Shown here piece after piece: positions 34,232-36,581 of a stretch of DNA of 36,581 nt. The notes below the pieces were generated by a model, which was given only the letters and a program-made list of their open reading frames with translations, made no database searches and was not told the DNA's origin. Both the position numbers and the translations under genes were made by a program. This stretch comes from Nitrospirillum amazonense (GTDB taxonomy: Bacteria; Pseudomonadota; Alphaproteobacteria; Azospirillales; Azospirillaceae). Positions within the stretch are counted from its first letter, which is position 1. Each line of letters starts with the position of its first letter. Location of the stretch: positions 1 through 36,581 of the forward strand of contig NZ_VITN01000037.1 of assembly GCF_007828045.1 (NCBI RefSeq), given 5' to 3'.

Positions 34232-34446
34232 GGCCGATCGCCGGGCGCGGATCCTCCATCGCGCGCGGCGCTTAGCACCCGTACGGTCTCATCTCCGTAT
34301 TCACTTCCTCCCCTGGCGGGTGTCGCGGTCGATGGTGCGAACGATCCTCCGCGGCACCCGCACTTTTCCATTCCAGCCGGACCCGGGCATTGCCACGCTC
34401 CGGATCCCATAGAACCACAAGCCTGATAGGGAGCGTGCGACTGACC

Positions 34447-36105
34447 ATGAATCGCCGGGAAATGCTGTTGGTCGTGGGGGGTGCCGCCGTGGCGGCCGCC
34501 GCCTCTTCCGTGGTGGCGCCCAAGGCCGCCCAGGCCCAACCCAAGGAGTTCGAGCCCGCCGTGGCCGGCGAGCCCAACGCCGCCTGGGGCGCCAAGGCCG
34601 ACGCGCTGACACCGGCGCTGACCGAGACGGCGCAGCCGCCGCTGGCCCTGGTGCGCGCCGTTGCCGATCCCAGCGCCCCCTTGCGCTGGCGCATGGAGCC
34701 GGAGGGCGAAGGCCTGGCCGGCCGCGCCTTCAAGAAAGGTGACAGCTTCATCCTGGATTTCGGCGGCCACCGCACCGGCCACCTGGCCTTCCGCCTGGAA
34801 ACCGTGGGGCGCGAGCCCGACGCCCCCGCCCGCCTGCGCCTGACCTTCGGCGAGGTGCCCAGCGACGTGGCAGAGCCGCTGTATCCCTACAACGGCATGT
34901 TGAGTGGCGCCTGGCTGCCCGATGAAATCGTCAACATTGACTATTTGCCCCAGGCCGTGCAGCTGCCCCGCCGCTATGCCTTCCGCTATGTGAAGGTGGA
35001 GGTCATCGACACCTCCTCCGGCTTCAGCATCCGGTTCGAGGATGTGAAGGCGATCGGCCTGACCTCCGCCAAGGCGGCACCCGCGCCGCTGCCGTCCAAA
35101 TACTCCGACCTGGCGCGCCGCATTGACGCCGTGGCCCTGGCCACCCTGCGGGACTGCATGCAGACCACGTTCGAGGACGGTCCCCGCCGCGACCAGCGCC
35201 TGTGGGTGGGCGACCTGCGCCTGCAGGCCCTGGCCAATTACGCCACCTTCAAGCAGAACGACCTGGTGAAGCGCTGCCTCTACCTGTTCGCGGCCTACCG
35301 CCGGCAGGACGGGCTGGTGGCGGCCTGCGTCTATGAGAAGCCCAAGGCGCGCTACGGCGGCATCCACATCGTCGATTACGCCGCCCTGTTCAACGTGGCC
35401 CTGGCGGACTACTTGGAAGCCACGGGCGATGAGGCGACGGCGCGCGAGCTGTGGCCCGTGGCCAAGCGCCAGCTGGAGATCATCGGCCAGCGCATCAATG
35501 CCGACGGCCGCTATGTCGACCCGGGCAACGTCTGGATCTTCATCGATTGGTCGCCCGACCTGCACAAGGACGCGGCCATCCAAGGCCTGCTGGTCTTCGC
35601 CCACAAGCGTACGCTGGACCTGGCGCGCAAACTGGGCGTGCAGGCGGAGGTGGCGGACTACCCCGCCCTGATCGAGCGCATGACCATGGCCGCCCGTGGC
35701 TATTGGGACGCGTCGGCCAAGGCCTTCGTCAGCGGGCCCAACCGCCAGGTGTCCTGGGCCTCGCAGGCGTGGATGGCCATCGGCGGCGTGTTGCCGGCCA
35801 AGGACTGCGCCACCGCGCTGAAGACGGCCTTCGGCCGCGCCGACGCGGTCAAGCCGGTGACCCCCTACCTCTACCACTACATGGTGGAGGCCATGCTGGA
35901 CAGCGGGTTGGACAAGGACGCCAAGGCCCTGGTGGAAAGCTATTGGGGCGGCATGGTCAAGGCCGGCGCCGACACCTTCTGGGAGGTCTATGACCCGGCC
36001 AAGCCGCTGAGTTCCCCCTACGGCGACATCCACATCAACAGCTACTGCCATGCCTGGAGCTGCACGCCGACCTACTTCTACCGCGCCCGCGGCATGGTGG
36101 CCTAA
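34447..36105 (+). CDS. GH78-like alpha-L-rhamnosidase (Tat-exported)
   Basis: 552 aa. N-terminus NRREMLLVVGGAAVAAAA with an RR pair and AQA before Gln31 suggests Tat-type export. The middle (about 75-205) is a beta-sandwich-like region. The catalytic (alpha/alpha)6 barrel follows, with TTFEDGPRRDQRLWVGDLR (241-258). Asp244, Asp249 and Asp256 match the D-x4-E/D-x6-D spacing of the GH78 active site. The end HAWSCTPTYFYRARG fits the family's C-terminal region. It is shorter than many GH78 proteins (about 900-1100 aa), lacking the extra N-terminal domains. Role: releasing rhamnose from glycosides in the periplasm. The family call is by motif; another six-hairpin glycosidase is possible. Confidence 0.75.
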   Translation: MNRREMLLVVGGAAVAAAASSVVAPKAAQAQPKEFEPAVAGEPNAAWGAKADALTPALTETAQPPLALVRAVADPSAPLRWRMEPEGEGLAGRAFKKGDSFILDFGGHRTGHLAFRLETVGREPDAPARLRLTFGEVPSDVAEPLYPYNGMLSGAWLPDEIVNIDYLPQAVQLPRRYAFRYVKVEVIDTSSGFSIRFEDVKAIGLTSAKAAPAPLPSKYSDLARRIDAVALATLRDCMQTTFEDGPRRDQRLWVGDLRLQALANYATFKQNDLVKRCLYLFAAYRRQDGLVAACVYEKPKARYGGIHIVDYAALFNVALADYLEATGDEATARELWPVAKRQLEIIGQRINADGRYVDPGNVWIFIDWSPDLHKDAAIQGLLVFAHKRTLDLARKLGVQAEVADYPALIERMTMAARGYWDASAKAFVSGPNRQVSWASQAWMAIGGVLPAKDCATALKTAFGRADAVKPVTPYLYHYMVEAMLDSGLDKDAKALVESYWGGMVKAGADTFWEVYDPAKPLSSPYGDIHINSYCHAWSCTPTYFYRARGMVA

Positions 36106-36150
36106 GCCCCCTCCCGATGTCCTTCGATCATGCCTAGGAGCAGCGTTCCC

Positions 36151-36581
36151 ATGACCCTCCCCACCATCAAACAGGTGCGCGCCTATGTGGTGCGCGGCGG
36201 CGGTGCGGATTATCACGACCAGGGCGACGGCCACTGGATCGACGACCATATCGCCACGCCCATGGCCAGGTACCCGGAATACCGGCAAAGCCGGCAGAGC
36301 TTCGGCATCAACGTGCTGGGCACCCTGGTGGTGGAGATCGAGGCCACTGACGGCACCGTCGGCTTCGCCGTCACCACCGGCGGCGAGCCCGCCGCCTTCA
36401 TCGTGGAAAAGCACCTGTCCCGCTTCCTGGAAGGCCGCAGCCCCACCGAGTACGAGAAGATCTGGGACCAGATGTACTTCGGGACGCAGTATTACGGCCG
36501 CAAAGGCCTGGTGGTGAACGCCATCTCCGGCGTCGACCTAGCGCTGTGGGACCTCTTGGGCAAGCTGCGGCAGGAGCCGGT
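36151..36581 (+). CDS. rhmD: L-rhamnonate dehydratase, 5' part (runs off the window)
   Basis: 143 codons of an enolase-superfamily sugar-acid dehydratase, truncated by the window end. The N-terminus [20 protein letters not shown], with [11 protein letters not shown] and [20 protein letters not shown], is nearly the same as E. coli RhmD. The enzyme removes water from L-rhamnonate to give 2-keto-3-deoxy-L-rhamnonate. The catalytic barrel lies beyond the window. ATG 36151 has AGGAG upstream. The gap from the rhamnosidase gene is 45 bp, so they are probably co-transcribed. Confidence 0.95.
   Translation, partial: MTLPTIKQVRAYVVRGGGADYHDQGDGHWIDDHIATPMARYPEYRQSRQSFGINVLGTLVVEIEATDGTVGFAVTTGGEPAAFIVEKHLSRFLEGRSPTEYEKIWDQMYFGTQYYGRKGLVVNAISGVDLALWDLLGKLRQEP

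Noticed and set aside
34141-36414. 757-aa minus-strand open frame opposite the rhamnosidase and rhmD
   Set aside because: Low-complexity Gly/His/Gln/Val composition and no motif; the plus strand carries two recognisable enzymes.

Overview
The window reads as high-GC alphaproteobacterial chromosome. The aerobic-type cobalamin genes, a CbtAB cobalt transporter, a non-phosphorylating L-rhamnose pathway and the general codon use fit an Azospirillaceae/Rhodospirillales organism. That placement is inference from gene content; no rRNA or other phylogenetic marker is present.

Layout. (1) 1-700: debris of at least two insertion sequences (an IS3-type OrfA start and a frameshifted IS4/IS5-superfamily transposase start) lying directly against cobW. 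(2) 751-15694: a nearly complete corrin-ring locus, cobW-cobN-cobG-cobH-cobI-cobJ-[cobK reversed]-cobL-cobE-cobM-[cbiD reversed]-cobA-cobB. Most same-strand neighbours overlap by 4-8 bp or sit within 14 bp of each other; the exceptions are the 155-bp cobW-cobN gap and the two reversed genes. The C1-methylation step is encoded by cbiD, usually linked to the anaerobic route, while the oxygen-dependent cobG is present; no cobF is seen. (3) 15705-18042: a decayed LysR C-terminus, then cbtB-cbtA (minus strand) under a clear cobalamin riboswitch, and a divergent histidine-phosphatase gene with an altered RHG motif. (4) 18174-22698: a small regulator made only of two LuxR-type HTH domains, an uncharacterised 144-aa protein, and a large CadC-HTH/nSTAND-ATPase/TM/TPR regulator. 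The last two share a strong intrinsic terminator. (5) 22785-28621: six tightly coupled minus-strand genes, in transcription order a helical putative metalloenzyme, a permuted ATP-grasp-like protein, a GT2 glycosyltransferase, a PaaK-like adenylating enzyme, a second ATP-grasp protein and a second GT2. I do not recognise this set as a known pathway and consider it the best candidate for an undescribed biosynthetic system. (6) 29095-36581: a UPF0149 remnant, then an L-rhamnose/rhamnoside use locus (L-rhamnose 1-dehydrogenase and IclR regulator on minus; TonB-dependent receptor, Tat-exported rhamnosidase-like hydrolase and the start of L-rhamnonate dehydratase on plus).

How they work together. 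Region 2 builds hydrogenobyrinic acid a,c-diamide from uroporphyrinogen III and supplies the large cobaltochelatase subunit. Region 3 imports cobalt under B12 feedback. The late steps (cobS, cobT, cobO, cobQ, cobD, cobP, cobU, cobV) are not in this window. Region 5 looks like an activate-ligate-glycosylate assembly line with a possible redox tailoring enzyme. Region 6 takes up a rhamnose-containing glycan or glycoside, releases rhamnose and oxidises it through rhamnonate.
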